Positions 62,362 through 64,000 of a stretch of 64,000 nucleotides of DNA are shown one piece after another. The stretch lies in the NCBI GenBank assembly GCA_029531795.1, contig JAPEIS010000008.1, positions 2,232,001-2,296,000 on the forward strand, read 5' to 3'. The stretch comes from Sclerotinia nivalis (taxonomy: Eukaryota > Ascomycota > Leotiomycetes > Helotiales > Sclerotiniaceae). A program made the translations under genes and the position numbers. The notes beneath the pieces were generated by a model, which was not told the origin of the DNA, did no database searches, and was given only the letters and a program-made list of their open reading frames with translations. Every line of letters starts with the position of its first letter. Positions within the stretch are counted from its first letter, which is position 1.

Positions 62362-64000
62362 TCATCTTCCCTCTCCTGTACTTGGAGCTCCAGGAACCAT
62401 ATCTAATGCCTCCAATTTGGTAGGCATTTCCTCTCTATTCCTTCCCTCTACTACAGCAATTGGTCCCAAATCCGCAACATTCGTATCTCCACCTCCGAGT
62501 AAAGCAATACTACTAATAACATCTACTGGTTCCAAAAGATGCCATTTAGCTAATGTTGGTTTACTTGATGCTCCAACGGTAACCGTAAAGACATGGTCTG
62601 CGTCGAGATCACTATTATTTAATGCTCTGAACATATCTTCATCGGTCGTATCATCACCAGCGCACATAGTGAATTCAGGAGGTTGACCGACTTCTTTGCC
62701 ATAAGAATCGACGAGTTGTTTAGCAATGGAACCTTTGTTGATAAATGTGGGGCGAACTTCAAGATTGGCTTTACCAGTCATGACTTCCACATCCCAGGCT
62801 TTGCCAACAGTAGACTCGAGTTCTTTTTGACATTCACGAGACATGCGTTCACCAAGTTCGGGATCCGATGGGCGATAATGCCATGTTAAGGCACAACGTT
62901 TCCGTTCAATGAAGGAGCCTAATTTTGTTAGTGAGAGATCAAATAAAAATCCAACAAATGAGAAAACTACGAACCTGGAGTCTTCTCGGTATATTTCTGA
63001 AAACAATCCATAACTTCCTTTTGCCAGCCCATATCAAATTTCTCGGCAAGATTTTCCCATTCTTGACTACCTGGGTGACGCATAAAACTACCATGTTCAG
63101 CACTGAATCCTAACTCTGGAATATGTCCTAGATGTTGTCCCAAAAAGTCTTGATCTCTACCACTAATAATCCAAATGGAGTTTTTAGGATCAGCAGCAAG
63201 AGCTTTCAGTGTGCGGTATAATTTATCGGATGGTAAAGCTGCAGCAGGATCTCTGACAATTGGTGTGAGAGTACCATCATAATCGAACATGAACAACCTC
63301 TTTTTAGCGGCTCTGTATTGAACCAACATGGAAGCTCTATCCAAGAGAGGAGTTGCAAATGCATTATTGTTGGAACCAATTTTTGTGATCAAGGTTCGAA
63401 TGAGACTCTTTGTCCAGACTTGAATATCATTTTTAAAGATGTATTCCGATAATGAGTGGTGAAGTTCTGCTTTTTTGGCTTGAGGCATCTCCAAAGCAAG
63501 TCGAATGTTTTCGGCGACAGTGTTCATATCCCATGGATTGATGTGAATGGCTGTATCCAAGACGGCAGCTGATCCAGAAAATTCGGATATAATCAAAGGA
63601 CCATGGTTCTCTTTTTGACAAACAACATATTCCAAACTTGTTGTGTTCATACCATCACGTACACTAGTGATTAAACCCACATCCGCTACACGAAGAAGAG
63701 CAAGATACTCTTCCTGTGAAAGATATTGAGGGTAATGTTGAACAGGAGAGAAACTCAAAGAGCCATATAGACCATTGATCTTTGCGACAAGTTCAGCAAC
63801 ATTGGCCGCGATCTTATTTCCAGAATCTTCTCTTTCTTCTTCAACACTAGTTGGACTTGTGACTTGTACCAAAACAACCTTCTCACGCCATTCTGGAAAA
63901 TTCTCCAAGAAGCGTTCAAAGGCCATGAGCTTTTGTGCAACACCTCTAACACTGTCAAGACGATCCCGACCAACGATAATTTTTTTGCCTGCATATAATT
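62362..64000 (-). CDS. TPS2: Trehalose-6-phosphate phosphatase, TPS2-type (5' part outside window)
   Basis: The window holds the last two exons: the 64000 edge to 62975, then 62918-62362, joined across a 56-nt intron (GTTCGT donor; the splice restores EKTPGSFIERKRC). The upstream part is the C-terminal portion of a trehalose-6-phosphate synthase-like glycosyltransferase domain (VGRDRLDSVRGV, VGLITSVRDGMNTTSLEYVV). The phosphatase domain has HAD motifs FDYDGTLTPIV (nucleophile Asp), IISGRDQDFL, ELGFSAEHGSF, KGSIAKQLV and GDDTTDEDMF. It removes phosphate from trehalose-6-phosphate to make trehalose, a stress-protective sugar, within the synthase complex in the cytosol. In TPS2-type proteins the synthase-like half is usually inactive. 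The protein ends SIALLGGGDTN...GAPSTGEGR. Confidence 0.95.

Overview
The window looks like chromosomal DNA of a filamentous ascomycete. The evidence is short introns (about 48-75 nt) with GTAAGT-like donors and CTAAC-type branch points, long AT-rich intergenic regions, fungus-specific families (2EXR, HET, hybrid histidine kinase, PHO84-type transporter) and transposons killed mainly by nonsense changes of the kind repeat-induced point mutation (RIP) makes. Protein style and base composition fit a leotiomycete such as Botrytis or Sclerotinia; that placement is inference, since no marker gene is present.

Layout. 1-1252 is the 3' part of a phosphate:H+ symporter gene. 1897-2856 is a PhzF-like isomerase. 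5340-8111 is a large coiled-coil protein and 8821-10215 a mitochondrion-targeted orphan, both on the minus strand. About 10.8-17.2 kb holds the 3' remnant of an M14 carboxypeptidase gene abutting a nearly complete LINE-type retrotransposon. 17.9-18.6 kb is a 2EXR protein, and 19.55 kb a split tRNA-Val(AAC). A three-exon MetE-like methyltransferase (19.9-21.3 kb, minus) is divergent from a ten-exon ABCC transporter (22.5-27.7 kb, plus). A complete pogo/Fot1-type DNA transposon with TA target duplications sits at 29.6-31.45 kb. A secreted Ser/Thr-rich repeat protein follows at 32.0-34.6 kb and a GAF-containing hybrid histidine kinase at 37.0-41.0 kb, both minus. After a 6-kb gene-poor stretch comes a C2H2 zinc-finger factor with a long leader (46.9-49.3 kb). 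Two pseudogenes, a carboxylesterase (52.5-54.8 kb) and a HET-domain gene (57.3-58.7 kb), flank an intact metallophosphoesterase (56.0-56.9 kb). The window ends inside a TPS2-type trehalose-6-phosphate phosphatase gene.

These genes do not form a cluster or pathway. They are ordinary single fungal genes for nutrient uptake, export, signalling, stress sugar metabolism and cell surface, separated by long non-coding DNA. The strongest pattern is two modes of decay. Both transposons keep their reading frames end to end without a net frameshift but carry 16 (LINE) and 10 (pogo) premature stops. The esterase and HET pseudogenes are broken mostly by indels and deletion. I found no convincing previously undescribed system. 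The best leads are the split tRNA-Val with a transposed T-loop pair, a duplicated Trp-rich module in the coiled-coil protein, a 36-residue repeat in the secreted protein, and two tiny cysteine-rich candidate ORFs.
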